Assembly: GCA_963970005.1 (NCBI GenBank)
Contig: CAXAMN010006524.1
Location: 179,429-243,428, forward strand
Direction: 5' to 3'
DNA length: 64,000 nt
Source of the DNA: Durusdinium trenchii
Taxonomy: Eukaryota > Sar > Dinophyceae > Suessiales > Symbiodiniaceae
Shown here piece after piece: positions 1 to 12,500 of the stretch (positions within the stretch are counted from its first letter, which is position 1; every line of letters starts with the position of its first letter). The notes under the pieces are model-generated. The model had not been told where the DNA came from. It saw nothing but the letters and a program-made list of their open reading frames with translations, and made no database searches. A program made the position numbers and the translations under genes.

Positions 1-3000
1 TCAAGTGTTTGCTGGGATACCATGATATATGGCATCTTTCTGTACAGCCATTTCGTCCTAATCTGCTTCTGGGGGTTTGGACCCGCTGAAAACCGCCGAA
101 CCACCCCCGCGCAGAACCAGGGTGGCCCTGCTCCGCGTCGTCTTTGGCAACTTCAAGCTTCATTCGCAGGGCTTCCACCTCGCATCAGAAAATCAGAACA
201 ACTCGAGAATCGAGTTCCTCCATCCCCGAACCCTCGGTCACACAACAAAGTGAAACAGAGTGCTTTGGGGGGCAGCACAACATCATGCACAGCAATGCAC
301 TCACCGGAATGAGGTCTTGTTGCCTTTCTTTCACTCACCGGAATGTTTCGGGTGCCTCGTCACCAATAAATCCAAGTAGCTCGAGATCAAGCTATATCGA
401 ATACAGCATACCTGCCTTTCATGTAGTTGGCGGACTGGGGGATGCCAAAATGTCAAGCATCCTAATCATTGGAGACAGAATAACCGTGGAGGAAGACTTC
501 TCACACTTTTGCAAAACCCAGGTCCACAGAAGCCTGCATACGTCATTTTTGAAAGTGCACAATCATCCGTTCTTTTCAATCATGCAAGAATTGTAGCAGC
601 GCGCAAATAGATAGAAACGGTTTCCAATATATCCCAATATATCATCGAAAGGGGATTCACTTCTGTAACCCATCTATTTTATTGCGTATTCACTCTAACA
701 TCTCTCCACCCCATGGGCACCTGCCAATTGCTCGTCTTCTTTTGTGCACCAACCCCCCACGTGAGTGGACCGCCCGAGCCGAAAAAAGGTGCGAAGCACT
801 GAGGCCATGCACTGCGGCGTTCAAGGCCTCCAACTGCTTCAGAGCCTCGGCGGTCGATGTCGAGTCCCACACGTCCGTCCCAACCGCTCCAAACGAAAAA
901 AGGAGCCGCAGTCGAAAACGTCGACAGGTGGCACTCGATTGGTTTTGCCTTGCAACAAGTGGGACCCCACTATATAGAGCAAAAACAAAAAACACGGGGC
1001 ATGAAAAGAATTAGAAAAACATGCGTCCAAGAACAATAAAACGTCTCAAGCCACCACCGTCCACATCGGCCCCAATCAAACGCCCACCGTCCACGCCGCC
1101 TCTTCAGACTCTTGCTCCAGGCGCCGCTCCTGGGCCCAGTGGGAGGTGCCTCTAGTTAGCTTCTTGATACTAGTAGCGTCCTTGCTCCTAGTAGTAAGGC
1201 CAGGAGCCCCGATCGTAGCGTTCTTGCTCCGTTCGTAGCGATGCCCTTTGCTCCTAATAGCTTCTTGGATAGAGCGGAAAAAGATTGAAGAGATGAAACG
1301 GTGATGAAACCTTCCACTGTCCAAAGGTCAGAGACCTCTTTTCAAGTTTTTACAGCTGTTTCAGTTTCTTTGCTCTCCTCTGGAGTGAAGTCATCCAACT
1401 CTTCCTCAGCCTCAGAACCTGTTGGTGTCACGCACAGCATTCCGAAACTAACGCGCAACGCATCATGTGGCTGTGGCCAGTTGCCCACCGCGATGGCCTA
1501 TGCAGTTCTTATCGGCTGCTGGGCAGGGCTTAACATGCAATCAAAGGGAGTATATGAAGTGAATGGAACCTCTGCGAGCATTTGAATAGAAGACAATACA
1601 AGAGACAAGACAAGCCCATTGCAAATCAGGGCCTGACTCACACGTTCCGCAGCTGGGTTGCATCCCAAATCGAACAAAAAAAAAGAAAAGCACTATATAA
1701 AACAAAAAGACCCACCGTTTTGTTCGAAGCCCTGAGATCTGTGAGATCTGAAGATCTAAAGTTCAGATCTGAGATCCCTGAGGACATGTCCGAGAGGACC
1801 TCCAGCTTTGACGAAACTTGAGAAACCGACACTGGACATGTCCCCAAGCAAGGAACGCCCCACCCAGCTTTGAACAGACTTTGATCGACCTTGCCACCAT
1901 GGTCCACGAATCATCTGTTTTTCCTATCACCAGGTTGTGTTGGGATCCTGATTCAAAAACGGCCCCCAGATACCCACTCACTCCATGAACCAGCCTCCTC
2001 TGGAGCTTCCAGCCTGGCCCAAACGAGGGCTTCACATGCAGACCTTCCATGCAATTTCTACTTCAGTTTACCAAACAAATCACGAGTCCTGTCGAAGAGA
2101 GTTGTCACCAAGAAACGACAATCCTAAAAATTGCAAACTCAAAGATAGCGCTGTTCCGATGGTGAACCCCTGGACTTGTGTCACAGGAATCCGGGTCAAC
2201 AGAAGTGTTGGAAGGGAAAACCCCTCAACGAATTACACAAAAACAACATGCTGACGTGAGACTGATATGCGACGTGCCCATGAGGGTACAACAGCAAACA
2301 ATGAATTGACCCTGCGAGCGAAGAGTTTGCAGATTGGATTGAGGTCTATCCGATCCGTTCTCGTTCTTGAAAAGACACAATGTCACCACTCTTTAACTCG
2401 AACACTGAAAGAGTGGCTTTCAGTGGCTTCTGTGATGACCGAGACAAACACACAAACACCGAATCAACGGTTGGAAGTGCATTCACCTGGTCGGAAGAAC
2501 TCGTGCAGCAGGTCCTGCCGTTCTTCCCACGTTCCCCGCGTCTGGCTCCCCTGGTCCTTTAGTGCTCACTTCATCCTTCAGTGCTCCAAACCAAGGACTC
2601 GCTTCTCTCGGTGTCCCCGCTTCCAGCTTTGGTGGCAAAGGCGGAAGTGGAGGGGCGGGACCTCGAGTTCGAGCTCAGGACGCCCCAGCTTTATATAGTG
2701 GCCGTCTCCTCTACTGCCCAAAGGATGCAGCACCAGGAATGGGGCATCAGATGATGTTTCTTGTTCTAAGGGGTGTTAGGGGACTGTTGGGGGATGTTGG
2801 AGTGCCAGACAAAAACAGTCAAAGTCAAGTTGCCAAGAAGAATGAAAAAAAACATCATCCACAAGTTCTCTCGCAAAATACCCTTCACCTGAACCGAGGA
2901 ACCGGAGGAACCGCCAAGGGGACACATGCTGCCAAGGAGCCAAGGCGACTGGCAAAGGCCAGAAGGTGCCTGGCGCGACCGGGTCAGTGAGCTTCCGAAC

Positions 3001-4231
3001 GAAGAAGCGCCCAGATGCGAACGTCTGAGGTTGGACCGGTCTATCCTTTTGAGGGTCCAGACCGACCCTTCATTAGCACCCATTTTCAGAGTAGAAGCCT
3101 GGGCTGTTGAATGAGTTTGATCCCTTCAAGATCATCCCTTTCATTAATACTTCACGCAGGGCCATGAAGGGACCAAACACCTGGTGGAAAAAATAAAGGC
3201 GCACATGTCTTTCCCCATCCTCTTCCCGGAAGAAACGTGCCGTGGCTCACGGGCCCTGGCTCGGCAAGTCGTCTCTGGCGGCAGCGCCTCCAATGAGCTG
3301 ATGAGCGATGTCAGGCAACGAACTGAAGAAGGTCAAGAACTCAAGAAGCTGGTGTTGCCACATGTTTCTTCGCGGTGCCCAGGTTGTGGATGTAGTAGTA
3401 GACGTGTACATCCACTATGAAAGCCAAAAACGGACTTCGGTGAGATGCTGAAGTCCATAACCTCTGAAAGCGGTCGTGTCCCCGGCTCGCATGCTAAGAC
3501 TCAGACCGTCACTCTCTGGTGTTTTGCCCACTCGGCCTGGCTGAACCCGAAGCGGCAAGACCCGGCACACATCGAACACCTCGCCAAGGGTCTGGGGTCT
3601 TTAGAAGCTCCGGTAGAATCGGCCCTGCATTGTGGAGGCCTCAAAGACTCTGGACCACAGCAACTGAAAATAGCTGAAAGCTAGATTCTTGAAGCTCTTA
3701 AAATCCTTCCAAATGGCCAAGTCCGTGTTTGGAGACCAAACAGCAGCCCTTCCTCCCGCTTGAGCCAAGCCCTGGCCTGGACTGGGGAACCTTGGCGACA
3801 GGTCGGAGTAGACCGAAGATGTTCTGGCTCAGTCTTAAACTCCAAACTTGGCTTCCTTAAACTTCTTAACTGGAGAAGGAGGGAACCTAGTGACCGTCTT
3901 CCATGGAGGAACAGTCGGCCAACCCAGCCACTGGGAGAAACGTCACAGGAGGGTGTTCACAGCCTCACTCGAATGCGAACAAAGCGCTCCATCTTCTTCT
4001 CCACCTGCTCTGATCAGATCTTGAGAAGAAAGTAGGTGCATGCTGCATGAGGAAACCACCAGAGAACACGACCAAAGTAGGTGCATGCTTCTCAAAGTAG
4101 GTGCACCAAGGTGCCAAGGCCTTCATCCAAAACATCCCTAAAAACAACATGTTTTCCCAAAACGTCAAAAAAAAACACACCAACACCTGAGTTCACTTGG
4201 AACATCAGCATGAACACTCCCTGGCTTGTGC
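1..4231. other. Stretch without a recognisable gene
   Basis: I see no conserved protein motif or RNA gene in either strand here. Open frames are short, overlap on both strands and have no recognisable domains. Small local repeats occur, for example clustered AGATCT words near 1735-1785. Undetected small exons of an intron-rich gene cannot be excluded. Confidence 0.5.
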
Positions 4232-4756
4232 TCACACTCTTGGAGCTTGCTGCTCCATCGCACCTTCTCGCTGGCAAAGCGCCCTCGCGTCGAGGCTGTC
4301 GCCGGGCGACGGCCCACCGGCGAGGCACTCGCGCGACCCGGAAAGGCCGACATGGGCCTCTTCCGGGGCACCGAGGTGCTTCCTGGCACGGCACCGAGGC
4401 AATTCGAGCAGTTCTTTCATCTCACACGAGAAACACGAGGCTTTCTCCTGTGCTGGAGGACCATGTCCACATTGTCCCCTCCCCAAGTCGTGACTCAACA
4501 GAAACCAGCTTGGACTATCACCACCCACCTCCCCATCTGCACCTGCTAGGTCCTGCGCTTTGAGCGGCTTGGGCGTCGCCCGGAAGTGCACTTCGGCCGC
4601 GGACCGGGGGCGGCTGCCGGCAGCGGCCGCGGCGAAGGCGGACGGGGCATGCGCGGACTGTGGGCGGCGACTCTGGGTGCTCTGCACCAAGAGGTTTCGA
4701 GCTTCACGGTGGCGCTGTAAGCGCTCAAGTCTGGAGGCACTGGTCTCAGCCTCCAT
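4232..4756 (-). CDS. Possible exon(s) of an unidentified gene
   Basis: A GC-rich open frame of 174 codons. Its first third is rich in Arg, Ser and Ala and ends with a VHFRATPKPL segment. That segment vaguely resembles the short F-K/R-A-x-P-x-P motifs of ciliary and microtubule proteins. The second half may be read-through of an intron. It lies downstream, on the same strand, of another exon-like frame at 4910-5287, and the two could belong to one gene. No family is recognised, and a chance frame in GC-rich DNA is a real alternative. Confidence 0.22.
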   Translation of the reverse strand: MEAETSASRLERLQRHREARNLLVQSTQSRRPQSAHAPSAFAAAAAGSRPRSAAEVHFRATPKPLKAQDLAGADGEVGGDSPSWFLLSHDLGRGQCGHGPPAQEKASCFSCEMKELLELPRCRARKHLGAPEEAHVGLSGSRECLAGGPSPGDSLDARALCQREGAMEQQAPRV

Positions 4757-4909
4757 GGCGTCATCGGATCACAACAGAGCTGAAGTTGTCGCTGGCGCAG
4801 GGTGGTGAGGGAATGTGCCTCCCACAGCAAAAGAAGATGTGCCTCCCGCAGCTGAATTGATACTTGTCTTGGGTGAGCTTTCCTAGAAGGTTGGTGAAAT
4901 GCTTGTGTA

Positions 4910-5287
4910 CTACATGGCTCGTTGGGCATATATTATGTGTACAGTATACACCGCATGCAAAGCTGCAAAGCCAGGATTTACGGCACACCATCGGGAAGTT
5001 CTGACCAAAGCCGCAACAATCCTCACTTCTTTTGTCTCAGGGTCTTCAAACGAATGAGTGGTGACTGTTCTGAACACATCCCAAGACAAACAAGCATCGC
5101 ACACAACTGACCCTTCCAGCTCCCCATCCCTTTTTTGCGCGCTCAGGTCGCCCACTGCACTGCCAAAGCTGGCGCCAGCTCCAGCTGCTCCAGCAGGTGC
5201 CAGCAGATCCGGCAGTGGATCCAGCTCCAGGACCTTCGACCGAAGCGCTGGAGAGGCTCCACTGTGAGGCGCGGCCAACAGATGCAC
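4910..5287 (-). CDS. Possible exon of an unidentified gene
   Basis: Open frame of 125 codons with a plausible protein-like core (LSWDVFRTVTTHSFEDPETKE). A possible donor (AAGAAG|TGAGG or a nearby GT/GC/GA) follows that core. The last 40 residues look like intron read-through. It may be joined with the frame at 4232-4756 on the same strand. No domain is recognised. Confidence 0.22.
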   Translation of the reverse strand: MHLLAAPHSGASPALRSKVLELDPLPDLLAPAGAAGAGASFGSAVGDLSAQKRDGELEGSVVCDACLSWDVFRTVTTHSFEDPETKEVRIVAALVRTSRWCAVNPGFAALHAVYTVHIIYAQRAM

Positions 5288-5867
5288 TCACTGGAGCAAT
5301 TATCATGGAAGTGGAAAACCCCCTGTTGGTAAAAGAAAATGGTTATCCAAAGGGCCACTGTCCACATCCATGATCATTCCAGGGAGTATAGCCTCGAGGG
5401 ACCTATACCGCCATACCGTTCATGTTAAGACACTGGCATCACGTGGAAGAGGGAAAAATGCCACAGAAAGACACTCGCGCTCAGTTTTCTTCCCTGCAGC
5501 TTCCAGGTGCCAAAAGAGGATAGATTAATATCCTGCACTATGTAGATGCTGTTGTTATATGGCTACATGTGAAGTTTGTAGCCACCCCTGCCCCTGTGGA
5601 AAATCTGGTGCCAGTTTCCCGCTGAAACACCCCACAATGGAAGTTTCACCGGTCCTTTTGTGCAAGGCTCTGCTGTTTACAAAGTTAATCCCACAGTTTG
5701 TTCCAAAACCCAAACTGACTCCTCACGGCCCCAGAGGTCTAGCACACTGGAAACCAGGACCACTGGCCTGGCTGAAGACCTCAGCATTGCGCCCCAAGAT
5801 GGCAAAGACCACCTCCAAGCCGCTCACCTTCGACAGCTCCTCCTCCATTCGATCTCAAGTCAACAAA

Positions 5868-5906
5868 GAGCGAGAGAGAGAGAGAGAGAGGGAGGGAGAG
5901 AAACAT
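5868..5906. repeat. (GA)n microsatellite
   Basis: Run of GAGAGA with short GGGA interruptions. It yields spurious Arg-Glu and Ser-Leu frames on the two strands. Confidence 0.9.
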
Positions 5907-6187
5907 CCATCGTTCCATCCACTCGTTTGGGTATTTGAATAGGCCTTTCTTGCCCCTGGCTGGGTAGGTCTATTTCCGAGCGCCCAGAATCGCGTGGAGA
6001 AGTTTGAAACAAATCCGTGGAGAGCTTGGTGAAACGCCCTGAAAGAGTTTGTGGCACCAAGATCAGGCACCCATACATCCCAAGATCCATCGGACTTGTT
6101 TGCGACCTCCTTCTTTGCTTCTTGAAACAGCTCAGGAGCCTCAGCCAAACCTTTTGTGGGCCTCAGGGATCCACCTGCGGTAGTCGC

Positions 6188-6884
6188 TCACGCCTTGAAG
6201 AGCGTTGCCATCACCACAGGGTCATTGCCAAAAGCACCACATCCCCAAGCACCCAGCACTAGCGAGGAATGCCCATGTCGTAGAGCCATTTGCAAGACTC
6301 CTTGAATCTTTCGTCGCGCCAAGGCCTTCTCCTTGTTCCCCATGTCACCACAGTTGGGCATTTCGGATGCCAAGACCGTAACCCAGAAAGGAGTCTTCAG
6401 TAAGGGATATCCTTGCTGTGCTGGACCACGAAAAAACGCAAATCTGTGGAGCATAAATTCCACCCTCCGGCAACGGATATTCATGGTGCTCCAGCGAGGG
6501 CAACAAACTCGACCGACGGCACATCTCCTCTTCCTGAGTTCCCTGTTGATGACCTTTGAGACCGCCTCCTGGGTTTGAACCACTGGCAAAATCCAAGACC
6601 ATTGGAACATTTCCACCTCCTTCACTCAAGAACTCTGCTGCTTCCAAGCAGTCGCACTGTGCCAGTCTCAATCGACAGGGACTTGTGAAAGGTCCGCCCT
6701 CCACTAGACCGAGTTCGTCGAGGTGAAATTTCATCGACTGGCCAGGTGCAGATCCCAAGCGCCTCTTGTCCAGCTTCACTGTGGTGCCATCCACTTTATA
6801 ATGCCCAGTCCCAATGATACGCCTGGTCTCGATCATCGTGGCAGCTGGGTCGACATGAGCTCTTGCTTTGGATTTCCAGGGCAT
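6188..6884 (-). pseudogene. Microbial-type poly(ADP-ribose) glycohydrolase (TIGR02452/DUF2263 family), frameshifted
   Basis: This family removes poly(ADP-ribose) from proteins through a macrodomain-like fold. The first frame, from a possible start MPWKSK at 6884, contains VLDFASGSNPGGG followed eight residues later by QEE, the PARG signature GGG-x6-8-QEE. It continues to LPEGGIYAPQICVF. The second frame takes over with RGPAQQGYPLLKTPFWVTV, APNCG-like EMPNCG and the conserved LVLGAWGCGAFGNDP. The two frames join exactly if one base is removed from the A6 run at 6431-6436. That is either a real disabling mutation or an assembly error. The reading breaks off at ATLFK near 6195, where a GC or GT donor could lie. 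A C-terminal exon may be in the frame at 5855-6148 (VPDLGATNSFRAFHQALHGF), but I could not join it. The true 5' end is uncertain. Confidence 0.75.
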
Positions 6885-6909
6885 GAAGTAAATCCGACCG
6901 CTGCACAAG

Positions 6910-7990
6910 AGTTAAATATCTGATATCTGTTGCCTCTTCGCAACAGTGCCAAGCTGCCCGTCACCCAAAGTCGCCAACCATCACAATCAACCATAACTGC
7001 TCTTGCTTAAAAGCCGGGAACAGCTTGTGAGGTGAGGCGCATTACAACAAAGTACACTGCAAGCGCAAAATCTCAGCTTGCATATCTGTGTAAATATGTA
7101 TGCACGTATGTATGTATGTATGTATGTATGTATGTATGTATGTATGTATGTNNNNNNNNNNTGTATGTATGTATGTATGTATGTATGTATGTATGTATGT
7201 ATGTATGTACATGTTTTATATACATACAAAAACATAATACATACATGTGTATAATGGTTGTATGTGTATCTATATTATATATATATATGAATGTATTTAT
7301 ATTATGTAATTCCATGTAGCGTTGGCCATAGACTGCACTATATCAGCCAAGATGCCTGCAGAATCATTACTGTGATGTGCCGTGCCCCTTTGGAATTGAC
7401 ACCAACAACACTTACTGGCAACCCGCATGAGAGCCCTTTTCCTCCACGTGTCCGCGCGAAATCCACAGCAGTACGCCATCAGGAAGTTTTTGCGGGATCA
7501 TCCTACCCTGCGGAACCTTGCAACAGTCGCAGTACTTTACTGCGCACACCAAAACTCAAGAGAATGGGGACCTCCTCCGAACCGGAGGAAGATCCACTTC
7601 CAGGAGAAAGCAGCTTCCAGAAAACACCAAACGGCTCCCGTGATGTCTGGCGAAGTCGAACAACTCGGACACATGCAGATTCTTTTGGCTTTGAAGTATC
7701 ACACGATCTGAAAGGCTACTGATTCTCCGTGCACTTTCTGGCGGAAGAAACTGGCCTTGTTTCGCTCTCAGCGTTTGCTGAGGCCGGCAGGACAGCCGCC
7801 ACCGGAAGTTTGATTGCAAAACGGGACTCCTCCAAACCGGAAGATGACCCGAACTCTGATGAAAGAAATCCTGAACCAGTTGTTCGCCTAAAATACGGTA
7901 GAAATGAACACCAGGGATTTCTTCCAACGTGAGTCTTCAAGCTCAGAGATTCTACGACTCCAGCGGCTCCAGCTACTTTGCTGCATCTGT
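6910..7990. other. Region between the PARG and ABC genes
   Basis: Holds a TATG microsatellite with an assembly gap, and AT-rich DNA to about 7315. I see no convincing exon. Frames at 7556-7940 show repeated fragments resembling each other (CCTCC-AACCGGA near 7566 and 7825), suggesting an internal duplication without a recognisable product. Confidence 0.4.
7096..7212. repeat. (TATG)n microsatellite with assembly gap
   Basis: Tandem GTAT units on both sides of a run of ten N at 7152-7161. The N run is a fixed-length placeholder, so the real length of the array is unknown. Confidence 0.95.
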
Positions 7991-7993
7991 AAG

Positions 7994-9526
7994 CTACCTG
8001 CGGGACTGCATCTGTAGCTTGTAGTAGACCCCTTTCAAGGCCATAAGCTCTCCATGTGTGCCGGACTCGACCACACGCCCGTCGGCGTTCACCAAGATCA
8101 CCTCAGAAAGCGCACTTATTCGATGACTCAACGACCCAAGAAATACTATATAACAAGACTTGGAACTTCTCCCACCCCACCTCCCACCACCTTCCCAAAA
8201 CTACCCACAAGTCCCAAGTCGGGCGCCCGCACGTCGCAGCTCTCAATGGTCGACAAGCGATGGGCAATGGCGAAGGAGGTCCGGCCCTCGCGCGCAGCGT
8301 TCAGCGCCTCCTGGACGATGGCTTCGCTCTGCGAGTCCAAGGCACTGGTCGCCTGAGAGTGAGAGTGGCGGTCGCACACGCGCTCGCGCCCAAAGGGATT
8401 CGTCTGATCAAAGAGTGGAATAGCCCTTGAGCGACCCTCGAGAGTTCTTGCCCACATCAAGAGGTGCCACACCCATAATGCTTTAGGATCATTTTGGGTT
8501 GGGTTGGATGGCGATGTGGAGACTTCCCCATTGGCATCAGTAGGAGCATGTGGAGCAGTAAAGTCTTTGAGTACTTGACCCTCGTTGTTCGTTGACCCGC
8601 GTAGACACGTTTCCAACAGCATCCCACAGAAATCACGGTTCCACATGTTCTTCTTCGGCCTCCGAACAAGTCCCGGCACACAGGGAGAAACGTTTAGCGC
8701 CTCATCCAGCAGCATCACTGCAGGGTTCCGCATCAGCGCACGGCAGATGGCCACACGCTGCTTCTGCCCACCGGACAAGCGGCTGCCACGGGGCCCGACC
8801 TCCGTGGCCAGTCCTTGATTGCCGGACCTTGGGCCGAGGAGGCCATGCATCCGGAGGCATGCAAGTCGGTGGACCCATTCAACGTTTCAAGTCTTTTCTT
8901 CAAACTGGTCGGGCTCCAGCGGGATGAAAGGCCTATTGCTTGAAGAGCATGAGAATATGATTGAAGAAACAACTTCTGTCAGAAATGAAACGATTGAAAG
9001 ACTCACTTTCAGATCTCAAAGCGGCTTGTAGAGGAACTTCAGATTGCACATCTTCTCGCACTTCTTGATATATTCCTCATCCACATCACCGTCCACCCCA
9101 TAGAGGATGTTGTTCCGCACGCTGGTGTTGAACAAGACGGGCTCCTGCCCGACAAACCCGATCTGCTGACGCCACCAGCGAATGTTCAGCTCCGCCAGCG
9201 GCTTTCGGGCCTCGCCAATGTAGACAGATCCTTCCTGCGGCGGAGGCTAATGTCGGGGGGCGGAGATGGATGAAAACTGGCCAGGGGACCAGTCAATACG
9301 GATGTTTGATGGATCAGATCAGGGACCCGATTCGCACAGTTTTGGATTCCACACACCTTTGTGAGATCTCGTCCTGCGGGTCATAGAAACGCTGGATCAA
9401 AGACATCACTGTGCTCTTCCCACCTCCAGAAGGCCCGACCAAGCCAACAGACTGGCCCTTGCGAATCTTGAAGTTCACACCCTTGAGCACTTGGATTTCT
9501 GGTCGGAAGGGGTAGAAGAATTTCAC
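7994..9526 (-). CDS. ABC transporter exons 13-17: NBD2 and C-terminus
   Basis: Exon 13 has [16 protein letters not shown] and Walker [10 protein letters not shown]. Exon 14 has the Q-loop FVGQEPVLF. Exon 15 has [18 protein letters not shown] and most of Walker B (VMLLDE). Exon 16 has [10 protein letters not shown] and H-loop [12 protein letters not shown]. Exon 17 ends [20 protein letters not shown], then stop at 7994-7996. This is the normal end of the family. Confidence 0.88.
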
Positions 9527-12500
9527 CTTTGTCTTGCTGAACTCACAACAATGGAACATCTATATATATATATTATATGTATATCCCTGCGTAAAAAAAT
9601 AGCATGATCATCCTGGGCCACCCATTTAAAAGAGGACCCGTGTACAAAATGACAAGGTTTATATCTGGCTTTACAAAATGATATGGTTTCACCCCATAAA
9701 TTATGTTTACAATATGACTCATCTGAATGTGCACATCTCAAGGCATGAGAAACAAGCGTTGTCTAGAGAATGACCGATTTGAATTGCTGCTGAATGCCCA
9801 AACAGGACCCAACGGCGTCTCCGATTAACCTCACACTCAGTCACACTCCGGGGCGCATGATTTTGCAGAGGAATTGTCAGGCTGACCCCCGGACCCAGCA
9901 TGTGCGTTTTGTTTTACTGTGATCGGATAAATAGTCAACCCGAAACAGGACCCTACTTCTCCATGTCTTCTCCTAAAACAAGATGGCACAATTTCTATGC
10001 TCCAACAGGAGCAATGGCCCGGTCTTTGTTCATGGGTGCGCCCAAAAAATTCTACAAAAGTGTGACATGAGAGACGCCCTACAAAATCAGGAGGGGGGGA
10101 ATGATTTCAGGTGCAAAGTTGATCACTAGTCACCTGTTTATGAAGTCACCAAAAAAAACAAACAATCATATTGCGCACTCGAAACTGAAAAAGATCCTGT
10201 TACCGGAGCTCTGTATCAATGACTGGCTGCGCAACTGCAGGAAAAGAATCTAAATATGATCTTGTTGGGTAGTATGTTGTTTCTTCAGCAATTTTGAAGA
10301 GCCTTACTGTATAGCCTTAGGATTTCGTCCATTGGACTTGTGGACAGGGGGTTTCTTAAAGAATGTCTCTTTGGTTCTTGTCCCAGAAGGGGTTTGTGGA
10401 ACAAGCATTTTGTAGAAGAAAATCAGGCCAAAATTGGTTTCAGTAGGTTCAATGCCTCTGACACGCATTCCGAACCGACTCAGCCCTCTTCCTGTACAAA
10501 ATATAAAACAGTGGACGGCAAAACATTTTACCAACCATATGTTTCTAGGGTCATTCGTCACACCCAAACACAATTTTTTTTTTATGACTATAGAATGGAG
10601 GTGCCTGTTGGCCGGCTTTTGCTATAGAATGACCGCGCCCATTTTTTGAGCTAGGACACGTTTTCTACAAAATAAGCTCTTCAAAGGAAATTGGGTTTTC
10701 TAATTGTGTAGGCGAAATATTAGCAGTGAAGTATATATACATTCTTATTATATACTTACTATATGGAGGGCAGCGGCAGCAGGGTCTCAATATATCGCCA
10801 CACGCCTCCAAGTCCCTCAGCCTCTATATCCTGCTGCGACTGCTCTCCAGCCTCTCCGCCTCTACGTCTAACGTGGTCTTCCGTGGTGCCTCAAACCAAA
10901 GTGGGGACTATCGCTGAAGCCGCAGGCCGGCGTTGTCGCTGCTTCCTTGAGCGCCACACGAACGTGAATCTTCTCCGGACTGGCTTTCGAATCCCTCGCA
11001 CATCTTTCTGGCTGAAGGTCGAGGTCACGTAGCTGGAGACCATCTCGATCATAAGCAAGTCCTCTGCTACGCCTGCAGGAAAGGACGCACATCAGCCTGG
11101 CAACCACAAGCGCAAAGCCACCACGACCTCCCACATGCCGGGCGAGTTGCGGCGCTCTGTGTTTGTGGACTGGCAAGAGATGCTTGCTTAATGTAGGCTG
11201 TAGGTCCGGTCTGACCGAAAATTGAACGCAATCTCTTCGAAACAGCTTGACCTGCACCGCACGGTCATGATTGAAACAAAACACACACAAGAATTACAAC
11301 AGCGAATCCAAGCGCTACAGATCTTGCAAAGCCTGGCCACAACACAAGCAGAAACGGGCTTCTGGTACACGCCGCTTCCCACAGCAACTGCCTTGCGTCT
11401 TGAGATGCCGCTTCCACCGCTCCAAAGACTGAGCACAAACGCTTGAATGGGCAATGGCAAGAACACGTACACTTCAATCTCCGAATGCTGAAACACATAT
11501 CTTCTGACAATTGATGGCGACAGCTTGCAAAGATTTGCCGTGGTTCAGGAAAACAGGCATGGCTTGCCAGCGGCCACGCAGCCACTGCATACAGAAGACT
11601 CAGCCCCCTCCCGCACCACCGTGGCAGGCGAGCATCGGGCTCCTTTCTGGTTGTTGTGCTGCTGGTAAGCACAGAGGGCATGCGAGATCGCCTGGTCGCT
11701 CTAGAGTATGCTGTCTCCGTATGCCGGCTTGCCATGAACGTGCTCACACAAATTCAGAGCCTAGGTGGCAAAAACTTGTGCATCTTTGCGAGCTTCTGCT
11801 TGGCGATCTTCGACCGCAAGCACTGCACTTGCATCTTGGAGCAACTTTCTCTTGCAAGTGGGCTCCTAGCCAATGGTCACCTATCTACACGAGTTCCTCG
11901 AAATTCATGGCCGCCAATATATATATATATATACAACTTCCTCCAACCTCAAACTACAGCCCGTGCCAAAATTGCTGAGGCGGGTGGCTTCGGCACTTAG
12001 AGCCTTTGGTTTGGCTAAACGTATTCCGGATCTAGAAACCTTTGACGGTCTTTGACGCTTAAACACTTAGGCGCTTAGAGGCTTAGGTGCTGGCTTAGGC
12101 ACTCTGAGACTTCGTACTCTTTGGTGGCTGATCACTTAGGCGCTTAGAGGCTTAGGCACTTAGGGGCTGGTGGTGATTTATCCCAACCCCTCAGGCTACT
12201 GCAATGTACAGACAGTATACAGATATGGTATATGATACTATTAAACATATATAATATCATATATGTATATACCTTGCTTGTATTTAGAGCAGTGTCTCTC
12301 CAAAAAGCATTAAAAAAACAAAAAAAACTGAAGCACACTACAGAAAAAAACAAAATGACCTCTCAAGCAATCTAAGGTCGCCTGATCAAACTCGATGGTG
12401 CCAGCCTCCAAGGCAGTTGGCCCACTGGGCACTTCTCCCTTGGGCTCCATGCCGTCAATCTTGGAGGCACGGTCCAACAGCTTGAACATGTCATGGCAAG

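Noticed and set aside
3758-3770. CTTGAGCCAA as a spliced-leader relic
   Set aside because: Ten bases only, antisense to nothing recognisable. Expected by chance in 64 kb with this many near matches.
11265-11747. 160-codon minus-strand frame inside ABC intron 12
   Set aside because: No domain, many Cys/Arg/Ser codons, and equally long frames on the other strand. No evidence of an intronic gene.
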